Assembly: GCF_011059145.1 (NCBI RefSeq)
Contig: NZ_JAALLT010000002.1
Coordinates: 434,001 to 498,000 of the forward strand
From: Halalkalibaculum roseum
GTDB taxonomy: Bacteria > Bacteroidota > Rhodothermia > Balneolales > Balneolaceae
Length of the DNA: 64,000 nt
Reading direction: 5' to 3'
Shown here: in pieces, positions 51,880-61,057 of the stretch
How positions within the stretch are numbered: position 1 is the first letter of the stretch
How the letters are laid out: each line of letters opens with the position of its first letter
Translations under genes and position numbers: made by a program
The notes under the pieces: model-generated
What the model was told of the DNA's origin: nothing
Database searches by the model: none
What the model saw: the letters and a program-made list of their open reading frames with translations, nothing else

Positions 51880-52485
51880 GTGTTTATAACATTCGAGGGT
51901 ATAGACGGCAGCGGGAAGACCACACAGATCAGACTGTTAAAAGAAAAACTGACGGAAGAAGGGCATAGCGTAGAGGTATTCCGTGAACCGGGCGGGACTG
52001 ATATATCCGAAAAAATTCGTGAAATTCTTCTGGATGCCAATCATAACATAAATCCGGTTACCGAACTATTACTCTTCTCAGCAGCCCGTTCGCAGCTGGT
52101 AGCCGAAAAGGTAGTGCCGCTCCAGGAATCCGGTACCATCGTCATCCTCGATCGTTTTTACGATTCCACAACCGCTTACCAGGGATACGGCAGGAAGTCT
52201 CTCCCTATAAAAAATATCCGTGAGATAAATGAAATTGCCAGCCACCACCACGAACCTGATCTCACGTTCTACATGGAAATTAGTCTTGAAGAAGCTGAAA
52301 AGCGCAACAAGGATAAACAGAAAGACAGGATGGAACTCTCAGGTGATGAGTTTTACCGAAATGTCATCAAAGGATTTGACTCTCTGGCTGTATCAGAAGA
52401 ACGATTTGTCACTCTTGATGCAACGGCTCCCGCTCAGAAGGTACATGCTCTAATTTGGGAGCAGGTTGCTGGCCGTCTTTCATAA
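51880..52485 (+). CDS. tmk: thymidylate kinase
   Basis: The 201-residue enzyme phosphorylates dTMP to dTDP. It has the P-loop FEGIDGSGKTTQ (residues 4-15), the DR motif (ILDRFYDSTTAYQGYGR, about 88-104) and a LID-like stretch. The start is GTG; upstream, the frame meets a stop before any better start. Its last 77 bases lie opposite the 3' end of the convergent RND gene, so the two mRNAs overlap. Confidence 0.95.
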   Translation: MFITFEGIDGSGKTTQIRLLKEKLTEEGHSVEVFREPGGTDISEKIREILLDANHNINPVTELLLFSAARSQLVAEKVVPLQESGTIVILDRFYDSTTAYQGYGRKSLPIKNIREINEIASHHHEPDLTFYMEISLEEAEKRNKDKQKDRMELSGDEFYRNVIKGFDSLAVSEERFVTLDATAPAQKVHALIWEQVAGRLS

Positions 52486-54754
52486 ACGAGAATTGAGGAC
52501 GAATCCAGTAAAAGAGTGAAGGCAGCAGTACCAGGTCGGCCAGCAAGGCACCGAATACGGTGAGGCAGACCAGCAGACCCATGTAGACTGTGGAAGTAAA
52601 TACACTGGTCATCAGGGTTCCGAAGCCTGCCAGAAGTATGAGACTCGTTACGATGATGGCTTTTCCGGTTTTTTCTGTGGCAATGCTGAGCGCTTCATCC
52701 AGCGAGGCACCCCTTTTCATTTCAACCCTGAGGCGCGCCAAATAGTGGATGGAGTCATCTACAGCTATTCCAAAGGCAATAGTAAATATGACAGCTGTTG
52801 ACGATTTAATGTCTATACCGGTAAAGCCCATTATGCCGGCCACCATGATAAGAGGAAGAATATTTGGCACCAGTGAAAGGATAATCATCCTCACATTTCT
52901 AAACAGAAACGCCATGATAGCTGAAATCAAAACAAATGCTAGGGCAATGCTTTTAAAGAGGGAGTTGACGATCTTGCCATTCAAATCGGCACTCAAAATG
53001 GTTGAACCGGTAATAGTGATTTTAGATTCGGGGAATTGATCATTTAGGTAAGCAGAGAGCGAATCCCTCATTTGTGTCACCCGAAAAGATCCCGCATCTC
53101 TAATTTGCGCCGCTACCCTAATTTTTTGATAGGAAAAATCAGTAACCCGATCCAAAAACTCGGTATCACTCACTTCAAGCAGGAGTAGATATTGGGCAAT
53201 CAATTGCTCGTTATCCGGAATTTCATTTATAGCTGATTGCTCCGGAGCCATCGTTTGATGGACCTCTTTCAACAGGGTGTTGAAGGTGATGGTGCGCTCC
53301 ACTTCGGGAAAAGAATACATATAGGAATCAAAGGCTTCTATTCTTCGTAGAAAATCTGGACTCATTATACCGTTTTCCTGCCCAGTATCAATGATGAACT
53401 CCATTGGGAAAGGGGGGGAGAGATTTTCAGAAAAAAAGCGGGCATGTTGAATAGGCTCTGTCTCTTCTCCCAGTTCATCGAATACTTTGCCGTTAACCCT
53501 TAGAAATGTAGAACCGCTTCCAATTACAATAGTCCCCAACAGGAACCAGAACGTAACTTTACGATAATTTCTCTGATTGAACTGGGAGAGTTTCTTGAGG
53601 GACCGGCTGAAGAAATTAAAAATCCCAGCGCTTTTATCTTTAAAAATGTGCTTAACGTTAATAATACGCAGACTGGATGGCACAAAGAATATGGTAACCA
53701 GAAAAGCGATCATAACCCCGACAGCTGTATAGATACCGAAGCGTTTCATAGGCACGATATCAGAGGTCATGAGGGTACCAAAACCGATGGCAGTTGTGAT
53801 GCTGGTCAGAAAAGTTGCATTACCCAGCGTTATGAGCGTTTCCTTGATCGAGCGGGGCTTATCCATACCTTGCAACCTGGCATCGTCATACTTCGAGATC
53901 ATGTGGATGGAATCAGCAATCCCTACACACAGCAGAATCGGAGCAATCGTGCTGGTCATAATTTCAAAGTATCCACCGGTCACCTGCATCACGGCAAGCG
54001 TGAACAGGATGGTGAGCCATACAATGAGCATAGGTATGATGATACCGGTCACACTCCGGTAAAGTACCCAAAGCAACAGTATAATCAGTACTGACGAAAT
54101 GGATATATAAAACAAGATTTCTTCATTAAGGTACTGCACATATTGGTTCCTGTAGTAGGGTATACCGCTGATTTTGAACTCATAACTATTCTGATAAGGC
54201 TGCAGTACATCATGAAGTTCGCTTATAATCTGTTCCCTTGAACTGTAGTTATTTTTACCGCTCTCTATCTCAAGATAAAATGCCGTAACATTACCTTCTT
54301 TATTGATCAAAAACCCTTCTGCAAAGGGATCGGTAAGCAAGGCTGATTTGGTGGAATCTGAAAGTGTATTTAGGTTCTCTGTATCGAAGTAGTCATCGAA
54401 ACTAAGCCGTTGCCCGCTTTTATTTATTTGCTGGGCGGAGAGTATGCTTCTCACTTCCTTGATGTTGGATATATTGGAAGCCGAATCGGTAATTGTTTTA
54501 AGATCCCTCAGTACATCCTTAGTCAGCAGGGAGTCTGATTCAAAGCCGACCATTATAACATTATCATCGCGGCCAAATTCTTCCTCCAGGTATTGATAAT
54601 CTTTAATGGTAGGATCATTCTTTGGGAAGAAATTTTCAAGATTAAAGTCCGTGGTAATCTGCAGGGCAGGGTAAAATGCAGATAGGGTAAGAATAAAGAA
54701 TATCCCTAAAAAGCTTTTAGGGTGTTTTAAAATTATTTCAGCCAGTCTATTCAC
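52409..54754 (-). CDS. RND/MMPL-family transporter
   Basis: The 781-residue protein begins with GTG (MNRLAEIILKHPK) and has two halves of one plus five membrane helices with a large periplasmic domain in each. The sterol-sensing-like loop recurs in both halves: GIADSIHMISKYDDAR and GIAVDDSIHYLARLRVEMKRG, the Asp residues of which drive proton relay. MMPL/HpnN-type proteins carry lipids or hydrophobic molecules. It is coded next to an outer-membrane beta-barrel gene (110-base gap), the usual pair. Substrate not shown. Tail-to-tail overlap with tmk. Confidence 0.88.
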   Translation of the reverse strand: MNRLAEIILKHPKSFLGIFFILTLSAFYPALQITTDFNLENFFPKNDPTIKDYQYLEEEFGRDDNVIMVGFESDSLLTKDVLRDLKTITDSASNISNIKEVRSILSAQQINKSGQRLSFDDYFDTENLNTLSDSTKSALLTDPFAEGFLINKEGNVTAFYLEIESGKNNYSSREQIISELHDVLQPYQNSYEFKISGIPYYRNQYVQYLNEEILFYISISSVLIILLLWVLYRSVTGIIIPMLIVWLTILFTLAVMQVTGGYFEIMTSTIAPILLCVGIADSIHMISKYDDARLQGMDKPRSIKETLITLGNATFLTSITTAIGFGTLMTSDIVPMKRFGIYTAVGVMIAFLVTIFFVPSSLRIINVKHIFKDKSAGIFNFFSRSLKKLSQFNQRNYRKVTFWFLLGTIVIGSGSTFLRVNGKVFDELGEETEPIQHARFFSENLSPPFPMEFIIDTGQENGIMSPDFLRRIEAFDSYMYSFPEVERTITFNTLLKEVHQTMAPEQSAINEIPDNEQLIAQYLLLLEVSDTEFLDRVTDFSYQKIRVAAQIRDAGSFRVTQMRDSLSAYLNDQFPESKITITGSTILSADLNGKIVNSLFKSIALAFVLISAIMAFLFRNVRMIILSLVPNILPLIMVAGIMGFTGIDIKSSTAVIFTIAFGIAVDDSIHYLARLRVEMKRGASLDEALSIATEKTGKAIIVTSLILLAGFGTLMTSVFTSTVYMGLLVCLTVFGALLADLVLLPSLFYWIRPQFSFMKDGQQPAPKLEHVPSEREPLHQE

Positions 54755-54864
54755 TGTAGTATTTATGCTTGTTTTTCAGAGCACTCATAACTACAAGAAA
54801 CGAAAAGAAATTCCGCAGAACAGTGGAATAGTGTTAAAAATATTTCACCCGGCAGGTAAACCAA

Positions 54865-56271
54865 TTAGAAATAGGCAGATAGTTTCAGATAGCTGAAGCT
54901 GTTGGATTCAAAAGAACTGAACGAAAGGTGCCCGTAAAACGGATCAGATTCTTTGCCTCCAAAAAGCTGGGATCCAATGGTTGCTTCAAATGAGTCGATT
55001 CCGGAGTAGGTCAATTCCGGGTTGAGCCAGAAATCGTCGTTATTGTAGTTGTACCTGCCAAAAAAGCGGAAGAGAAATTTATCCCGTTGCAGACTACGCT
55101 GCAGCAACAAGGTGCTGTAGTAATAGTTTTGCTCCTGAAGTATCTCGGAATCGAACTTTAAGATATGTTCATTTACAAACTGTGTACTTATAGTGAAATC
55201 AAACAGTTCGTATTGTAAACCGATCATAGATACCAGAAAAGGCTTCTCCTTAATAAAACCATCCTCAATCTGGGCAAAAATCTGTGCGATCTGAAGCTGT
55301 TCAAACAGGGTCGGGTCCTGTATGTTCAAATCGCGCAATTCGGAAGATAAGTAGTCAAAACTTCGCCGTTGATAATAGGCACTTTCTGAAGTGACCAGCA
55401 GCTTATCAAAAAGTTGAAGCGTTCCTGAGTAAGCAGCAATAAAGCTTTGAGAATAAGTCTCCGTCAGTTCCAGTACACCACCCGGTTGGTTAATGCTAAT
55501 ACTAAGATCTTTTGCATATGTCGGATTTGGGTAATGCCAATAAAGAAGGTTAAGGTCGAGATCAAAATTTAGATTCGAACGAAATCCGTACCTTGCGGCC
55601 AACTGAACATCACTTAAACCAGCCTCATCATCGCGTTCCGTGTACCGGGTGTTGATAGTCGTAGGAATGATCTGCCGGGGAAACCAGCGGCTATCGGGGG
55701 CGGGGATTGGGTTGGGATTAAAAACAGGATTCACCACCAACTGAACAAAATCACTGCCTAGATAATAGGTATAATTGAGTGCAGTAACTCCCTGCCGGAT
55801 ATCGGCAAAATCTTGCGTGAGGAACTCACTCAGATCTACAGGAGTCAACAGGTCCGTGATGAATGTGCCTTCGGCTCTTCCCCAGACCAGCATCTGCTTG
55901 CCGAGCCGCAAATCGCTGTTTTTAAAATATAGATCTACATAGGCCTCTCGCAATGTGAAGCGCAATGAGTCGGATGAAGCACTGTAGAGATTTTGCACAT
56001 CGCCCGATATGGAGATATCGCCCATAGAGAAAGACTTTCCGAGATCCAGACGCACTCGATTTCTTCCGATCAGTATCTCATTATCCTGCGAATGTTGAAT
56101 AGCATTATAGTTTCTTATGAATCCGGTAATATCGACCTGACCGTTGACAGGAGTGGCTAAAACAGATATAAGCAGTATAGCAAGCGGGCATAGCCGGCAA
56201 AGAATTTTACGTATGAGACTCGATTGGATAAATGCTGCCATCGATGTGTAGCAAGATTTTAAAAAGCTCAA
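54865..56271 (-). CDS. outer-membrane beta-barrel protein, DUF1302-like, RND partner
   Basis: The 468-residue protein has a signal peptide (cut after VNGQ, about residue 45 counting the long head) and many amphipathic strands, with the signature LRLGKQMLVWGRAEGTFITDLLTPVDLSEF (quoted to 20: LRLGKQMLVWGRAEG) and a terminal aromatic (LSAYF). Similar proteins (DUF1302-like) are coded beside RND transporters and are thought to give an outer-membrane route for the same cargo. It is transcribed first, then the RND gene. The start could also be further inside the long N-terminal head. Confidence 0.75.
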   Translation of the reverse strand: MSFLKSCYTSMAAFIQSSLIRKILCRLCPLAILLISVLATPVNGQVDITGFIRNYNAIQHSQDNEILIGRNRVRLDLGKSFSMGDISISGDVQNLYSASSDSLRFTLREAYVDLYFKNSDLRLGKQMLVWGRAEGTFITDLLTPVDLSEFLTQDFADIRQGVTALNYTYYLGSDFVQLVVNPVFNPNPIPAPDSRWFPRQIIPTTINTRYTERDDEAGLSDVQLAARYGFRSNLNFDLDLNLLYWHYPNPTYAKDLSISINQPGGVLELTETYSQSFIAAYSGTLQLFDKLLVTSESAYYQRRSFDYLSSELRDLNIQDPTLFEQLQIAQIFAQIEDGFIKEKPFLVSMIGLQYELFDFTISTQFVNEHILKFDSEILQEQNYYYSTLLLQRSLQRDKFLFRFFGRYNYNNDDFWLNPELTYSGIDSFEATIGSQLFGGKESDPFYGHLSFSSFESNSFSYLKLSAYF

Positions 56272-56416
56272 AGATGATCGGTAATTTAATTGCTGATGAA
56301 GTAAAATATGTTTATTTTAATTGCATTGTGGGTTATTCCTACTTTCAGAATACAATGGGCCTTTTCCATCGTTAAATACGTAATCCTAACCTTTCAATAT
56401 AGAAGTATAAATAATT

Positions 56417-56911
56417 ATGGCGCACGAAAGAATTGAAGTTGATCTGCCACTTGCCAAAGTTTATGAACATCTAAGCGACCCTTCCTATTTTCCACACTTT
56501 TTCGAACGAATTGACAACGTAACCAAAATCAATTCCCAAACGTTTGAATTTTCAGCCAAAATCGGCGGTGTTGATTATCAATGGACTACCAATGTCATTG
56601 ATGATCTCAGAAATACAAGGTTTGCCTGGATAACCATAAACGGCAATTTAAATCAGACCGGTACTATTCGATTCACTCCGCTTGACAACGGGGAACGAAC
56701 TCGTGTTGACTTCAGCCTTGACTGCCGTACATTTTTCGGAGAACCCGAAGAAGAACTGGCCAAATACATCCAGGGCCTGCCTGCTCAATTAAAGAAAGAT
56801 CTTCAGCGTTTCAAAGAAGAGGTTGAGAGCAAAACCTTTAAACAGAAAGCTGAAGAAACTATTGCAGCAGCCGAGGAAAACGAAGAGGAAGAAGACGAGG
56901 TAACCGTCTAA
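56417..56911 (+). CDS. SRPBCC (START-like) family protein
   Basis: The 164-residue protein has the START/polyketide-cyclase fold: an N-terminal strand ERIEVDLPLAKVYEHLSDPSYFPHF (helix with the DPxxxPxF pattern), the FAWITINGN strand and TGTIRFTPLDNGERTRVDF. It ends with a 35-residue acidic low-complexity tail (Glu/Ala). Family members bind hydrophobic small molecules; some are stress proteins. The gene is single, with its own terminator. Ligand unknown. Confidence 0.85.
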   Translation: MAHERIEVDLPLAKVYEHLSDPSYFPHFFERIDNVTKINSQTFEFSAKIGGVDYQWTTNVIDDLRNTRFAWITINGNLNQTGTIRFTPLDNGERTRVDFSLDCRTFFGEPEEELAKYIQGLPAQLKKDLQRFKEEVESKTFKQKAEETIAAAEENEEEEDEVTV

Positions 56912-56942
56912 CGGTCATTCCACCTTCACATATTGATTTTAA

Positions 56943-56972
56943 AATGCGCACTTGCCGGTGCGCATTTTTTTT
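56943..56972 (+). terminator. terminator of the SRPBCC gene
   Basis: AATGCGCAC (56943-56951) and GTGCGCATT enclose a 6-base loop and are followed by eight T. It lies 31 bases after the stop codon. Confidence 0.92.
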
Positions 56973-57070
56973 ATAATTCAATCCTGATTAAACTTTACTA
57001 AACCTGATTGCTTGATTAGGAAGTTATATCTAATAAATAGATTTAATAAAGTTATAAGATCAAATTTTTT

Positions 57071-57931
57071 GTGAATTTAACCGAGTTTAGAAATTCCGAA
57101 TTCAGTTCACGTCCGCATTTTCTGTTATTTGGTAATCCGGTGTCACACAGCTTATCGCCGTTGATGCATAATACTGCAGCCGCTTATTACGATATCGATA
57201 TAACTTATCACGCGATTCGGCTGGAACAGCATGAATTGTCGACTTTGGCAGCACACCTAAATGATACATCGTTTAAAGGTGCCAACATAACGATTCCGTA
57301 TAAACAGGTTTTAATGGATTTTGTGGACAGGCTTGATGAAACAGCCTCTGATATAGGGGCGATCAATACCATTGTCAAGGATTCTTATTCATTGGCTGGC
57401 TATAACACCGATAGCTATGGATTTTCTGTGCCTTTGGAACCTTATGCAGAAGAACTGGAAGAGGGCAGGGCCATCGTATTCGGCACCGGCGGGGCGACAA
57501 AAGCGATTATACATGCCCTGGATAATCTAGGCTTCATTGAGATTGTTTTGATCTCCCGCAATCCTTCAACAAATAAAGGCTCCTTTGATAAAGAGAGTGT
57601 ACGTGTTGAAGGATATGATTCCTGGACTGCCTTTGGTGAAGAAGCTGCTCTGATAGTTAATGCTACACCTATCGGTATGTCTCCGAAAGCGGATGAAGCA
57701 CCTATTCTGGAGGAAGAGATGGATATCCTCTCCGGCAAGCTCTGTTACGATATCGTATACTCACCATTGAAAACCAGATTTCTGAGCCTGGCTGAAGAAG
57801 CCGGGGCAAGAACTATAGGGGGACTCGAGATGCTGATGTATCAGGGAAGCCGGTCGTTTGAATTGTGGACCGGAAAGTCATTTCCCATTAAGGAAATAAG
57901 AAAGAAATTACATGATGCAATCAAAACGTGA
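57071..57931 (+). CDS. aroE: shikimate dehydrogenase
   Basis: The 286-residue enzyme reduces dehydroshikimate to shikimate with NADPH. Motifs: NPVSHSLSPLMHN (substrate site), GANITIPYKQ with the catalytic Lys, and the NADP loop GTGGATKAI, plus GGLEMLMYQG near the end. The start is GTG (MNLTEF). It overlaps the next gene by 20 bases, so they are coupled although the functions differ. Confidence 0.95.
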   Translation: MNLTEFRNSEFSSRPHFLLFGNPVSHSLSPLMHNTAAAYYDIDITYHAIRLEQHELSTLAAHLNDTSFKGANITIPYKQVLMDFVDRLDETASDIGAINTIVKDSYSLAGYNTDSYGFSVPLEPYAEELEEGRAIVFGTGGATKAIIHALDNLGFIEIVLISRNPSTNKGSFDKESVRVEGYDSWTAFGEEAALIVNATPIGMSPKADEAPILEEEMDILSGKLCYDIVYSPLKTRFLSLAEEAGARTIGGLEMLMYQGSRSFELWTGKSFPIKEIRKKLHDAIKT

Positions 57932-58676
57932 GCCTGAGCTGATAAGGCCTGAAATTTTTAAGGATACGGGTTCCATCTATGCCTGGTTTACCTGCAAAAA
58001 TGCAGAGTTATACAATGACGCTCGGAATATCTCGGGACTGAATCTTGGGTTTAATACCCGGGAGGAGAAGGAGGTGGTTAATGAAAATCGTAGCGAGCTT
58101 TTGAATACCCTGGGAATAGATCCGGATAACATTGCTTTTGCTGAGCAGGTGCATGGCAATAGGGTACAGATGGTAGAAAGCGGGGGCACCTATGGTAACG
58201 TTGACGCTCTGGTAACAAACGTAAAAGGACTAAGTCTGGCTATTCAGGTTGCTGATTGTGCCGCGGTTCTGCTGGCAGATTCTGAACAGGGAATCATTGC
58301 TGCAGTACATGCCGGGTGGCGGGGTGCGGCAGGTGACATAGTACCCAAAACCGTCTCTGTTATGAACTCTCTGGGTGCTAAAGTCTCGCAAATAAAAGCC
58401 TTCATTAGTCCGTGTATATCGCAAAAAAACTTTGAAGTAGGAGAGGAAGTAGCCGAACAATTTCCGCGCGAACATGTAGACTATACTAACTACAGGAAGC
58501 CCCACGTCAATTTAAAAGTATTTCTGACCGATCAGCTTAATGAACTCGGACTTCAAGCCGGTAACATAGAGATAGATGAAGGATGCACCGTGGATGATGC
58601 TGATCGCTTTTATTCCTACCGGCGGGAACAGGAAAAGAGTGGCAGGATGTTAGGGGTTATTAGATTTAAGGAATAA
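57912..58676 (+). CDS. pgeF: peptidoglycan editing factor PgeF / multicopper polyphenol oxidase domain
   Basis: The 254-residue protein has the YfiH/PgeF pattern: AEQVHGNRV, QVADCAAVLLAD, AAVHAGWRGAAGD and the Cys/His of SPCISQKNFEVG and DEGCTVDD. Members act on purine nucleosides or remove wrongly inserted residues from peptidoglycan precursors. Two ATG codons open the frame (57912, 57915). It overlaps aroE. Zinc-site residues H and C are all in place. Confidence 0.92.
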   Translation: MMQSKREPELIRPEIFKDTGSIYAWFTCKNAELYNDARNISGLNLGFNTREEKEVVNENRSELLNTLGIDPDNIAFAEQVHGNRVQMVESGGTYGNVDALVTNVKGLSLAIQVADCAAVLLADSEQGIIAAVHAGWRGAAGDIVPKTVSVMNSLGAKVSQIKAFISPCISQKNFEVGEEVAEQFPREHVDYTNYRKPHVNLKVFLTDQLNELGLQAGNIEIDEGCTVDDADRFYSYRREQEKSGRMLGVIRFKE

Positions 58677-58682
58677 GGAATA

Positions 58683-58805
58683 AGGTATAGGGTATAAGGA
58701 ACTGCTTAATTCTTTTAAACAGTGGCTATATCACAGAGTTACACAGAGAAACCTCAGAGTTTCACAGAGGAAATGACCTCCACTTATACCTTATACCCTA
58801 TACCT
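58683..58805. repeat. composite intergenic repeat: 17-bp inverted ends around CACAGAG repeats
   Basis: AGGTATAGGGTATAAGG (58683-58699) and its exact reverse complement (58789-58805) flank about 90 bases that contain CACAGAGTTACACAGAG and AGAGTTTCACAGAG (about 58732-58770). The inner word also occurs at 36790 and the end word at 28345, so this is a dispersed non-coding element. No gene is present in the 186-base gap. Confidence 0.8.
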
Positions 58806-58862
58806 AAGTCGTCAAATAGAATCTAACACCAAATTCAAGGAAAGCAGTAACTAATAAGCCAA

Positions 58863-59762
58863 ATGAGAGTCTCCTACAGTCCGGGCTATTACGCTCCGAT
58901 ACCCCATGAGCATATCTTTCCCATGAGGAAGTTTGAAGGATTGTATCGCTATGTACTGGAGCAGGATCTGATATCGGATTCCGATATCATTGCCCCGTCG
59001 ATGGTGGATATGGCCAATCTCCTTTCGGTACACACTCCTCGCTATGCCAACGGCATTATGACAGGAAATCTGGAAAGCAAAGAATTGCGAAGATTGGGTT
59101 TGCCCTGGTCTAGGAAGCTGGCCATACGATCACGTCTGGCAGTGCAGGGTACGATCAATGCGGCGCTTATGGCACTACAGGATGGGATCGCCGGGAACCT
59201 GGCAGGAGGGACGCATCACGCAATGGCAGATCACGGAGAGGGGTTCTGCGTATTTAACGACGTGGCAGTGGCCATTAAGGTATTGCAGCAAACCATGTGG
59301 GCGAGAAAGATATTAGTAATTGACTGCGATGTGCATCAGGGTAATGGAACAGCAGAAATTCTGAAAGAGAATGAGAATGTTTTTACTTTTTCCATCCACG
59401 GTGAAAAGAACTATCCCTTCAAGAAACCGCCGTCTAGCCTGGATATCGGTATGCCTGACGGGACACTCGATTCGCACTATCTGGATACGCTGGGTGATGC
59501 TTTGGATGACATATTCAACGACTTTGAACCTGATTTGGTCTTTTATCTTGGTGGTATAGATCCCCTGGAGTCAGACCATTTCGGAAGGCTATCACTCACC
59601 TTAAACGGGCTTTATAACCGGGATCGAATAGTAATCAAGAAAGTCATCAGTGAAGATATACCCCTGGTCTTGCTGCTTTCCGGTGGATATGGTCCAACGC
59701 TCAAGGACACAGTACAAGCTCATGCATTGATGTATAAAGCGGCACTGGAATTGTGGAAGTAA
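58863..59762 (+). CDS. histone-deacetylase-family hydrolase
   Basis: The 299-residue protein has the class I/II arginase-type HDAC fold: GGTHHAMADHGEGFCVFND (catalytic His pair), IDCDVHQGNGT (zinc Asp and His), LGGIDPLESD (zinc Asp) and LLSGGYG. Bacterial members deacetylate acetoin-linked proteins, polyamines or other acyl-amines (AcuC, ApaH types). The Tyr of the true HDACs is in the GGYG loop. Substrate unknown. It is single and follows the repeat element. Confidence 0.9.
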   Translation: MRVSYSPGYYAPIPHEHIFPMRKFEGLYRYVLEQDLISDSDIIAPSMVDMANLLSVHTPRYANGIMTGNLESKELRRLGLPWSRKLAIRSRLAVQGTINAALMALQDGIAGNLAGGTHHAMADHGEGFCVFNDVAVAIKVLQQTMWARKILVIDCDVHQGNGTAEILKENENVFTFSIHGEKNYPFKKPPSSLDIGMPDGTLDSHYLDTLGDALDDIFNDFEPDLVFYLGGIDPLESDHFGRLSLTLNGLYNRDRIVIKKVISEDIPLVLLLSGGYGPTLKDTVQAHALMYKAALELWK

Positions 59763-59887
59763 ACATTCCGTTCTTTCTTGGTCGATAATCATTCTGACTC
59801 AATAAAAGGTCCGTTTGTCAGGTGACAATTCTTTTTTAATTCTTCGAAGTTAATTCCGATCTTCACAGGTATTTTTAAACAGAGGTA

Positions 59888-61039
59888 ATGCATTTGAAAG
59901 AACAAAATCTGGTCATACTTGGATCAACAGGGTCTATTGGAGAACAAGCCCTGGAAATCGTTGATGAGCATTCCGACCGGTTTAATGTTCTGGCGCTGAG
60001 TTGCAACACCAACTGGCGCAAACTCGCAGAGCAGGTAAATGAATTCCATCCTAAATATGCTTTGGTGTGCGATGCCGACCATCTGGATGATTTTAAAGCA
60101 GCTCTTACCACGGATGTTGAAATCATAGCCGGTGCCGAAGCTCTGGGAGACCTGGCTGCCCTGGAACAGGCCGATGTTATCTTAAACAGCCTGGTCGGTT
60201 TTTCAGGATTTGAACCCACATGCAGAGCTCTTAAAGCAGGAAAGAAGGTGGCACTTGCCAATAAAGAGTCACTTGTTGTAGGTGGAGCTATTATAAACCG
60301 TTTGTTGAAAGAGAATACAGGCAAGCTTGTACCGGTCGATTCTGAGCACAGTGCTATGCTGCAGTGCCTGGTGGGTGAGAGCAACGATACCATTAGTAAA
60401 TTGATCATTACGGCAAGTGGTGGTCCGTTCAGGGAATGGACGATGGCACAAATGAAAGATATCACTGTTAGTGATGCCCTTAATCACCCGAACTGGTCTA
60501 TGGGGTCAAAAATCACAATAGATTCTGCAACCATGATGAACAAGGGGTTGGAAATTATCGAAGCTCACTGGCTCTTTGATTTACCGCTGTCTAAGATTGA
60601 AGCAGTCGTTCATCCACAGAGCATTGTTCATTCGGTTATTGAATTTGTGGACGGATCAAGTAAAGCCCAGCTTGGTCCCCCGACGATGAAAGTACCAATA
60701 CTGTATGCGTTGACCTATCCCGATCGCATATCATTGGAGGCACCGACATTAGACTGGACAGCAGCATTTGATCTTAATTTTGAGCCTGTAGATTATGATA
60801 AATTCCCCTGTATAAAGCTGGCAATTAATGCCATCGAGGAGGGGGGATTCAAGCCGGCTGTCTTGAATGCCGCCAATGAGATAGCTGTGGATCGCTTTCT
60901 AAATGAAGAAATTCCTTATATTGGCATATCTCGCATAATTGAAACCTGTCTTGAACGTTTACACTCGAAGGCGGAGTTAACCATACAATCTTTAAAAGAA
61001 ATTGATAGAGAAGCCAGAGAACTGGCTTTAACCATCTAA
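59888..61039 (+). CDS. dxr: 1-deoxy-D-xylulose-5-phosphate reductoisomerase
   Basis: The 383-residue enzyme commits DXP to the MEP isoprenoid pathway with NADPH and a divalent metal. It has LGSTGSIGEQALEIV (NADPH), LANKESLVVGG, VDSEHSAMLQCL (metal-binding Asp/Glu), TASGGPFREW and the NHPNWSMGSKITIDSATMMNK block. It begins the plus-strand run dxr-rseP-psd-pssA. Its product feeds carotenoid and retinal synthesis as well as quinones and lipid carriers. Confidence 0.97.
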   Translation: MHLKEQNLVILGSTGSIGEQALEIVDEHSDRFNVLALSCNTNWRKLAEQVNEFHPKYALVCDADHLDDFKAALTTDVEIIAGAEALGDLAALEQADVILNSLVGFSGFEPTCRALKAGKKVALANKESLVVGGAIINRLLKENTGKLVPVDSEHSAMLQCLVGESNDTISKLIITASGGPFREWTMAQMKDITVSDALNHPNWSMGSKITIDSATMMNKGLEIIEAHWLFDLPLSKIEAVVHPQSIVHSVIEFVDGSSKAQLGPPTMKVPILYALTYPDRISLEAPTLDWTAAFDLNFEPVDYDKFPCIKLAINAIEEGGFKPAVLNAANEIAVDRFLNEEIPYIGISRIIETCLERLHSKAELTIQSLKEIDREARELALTI

Positions 61040-61057
61040 AGAAGCAAGATTTACCCT

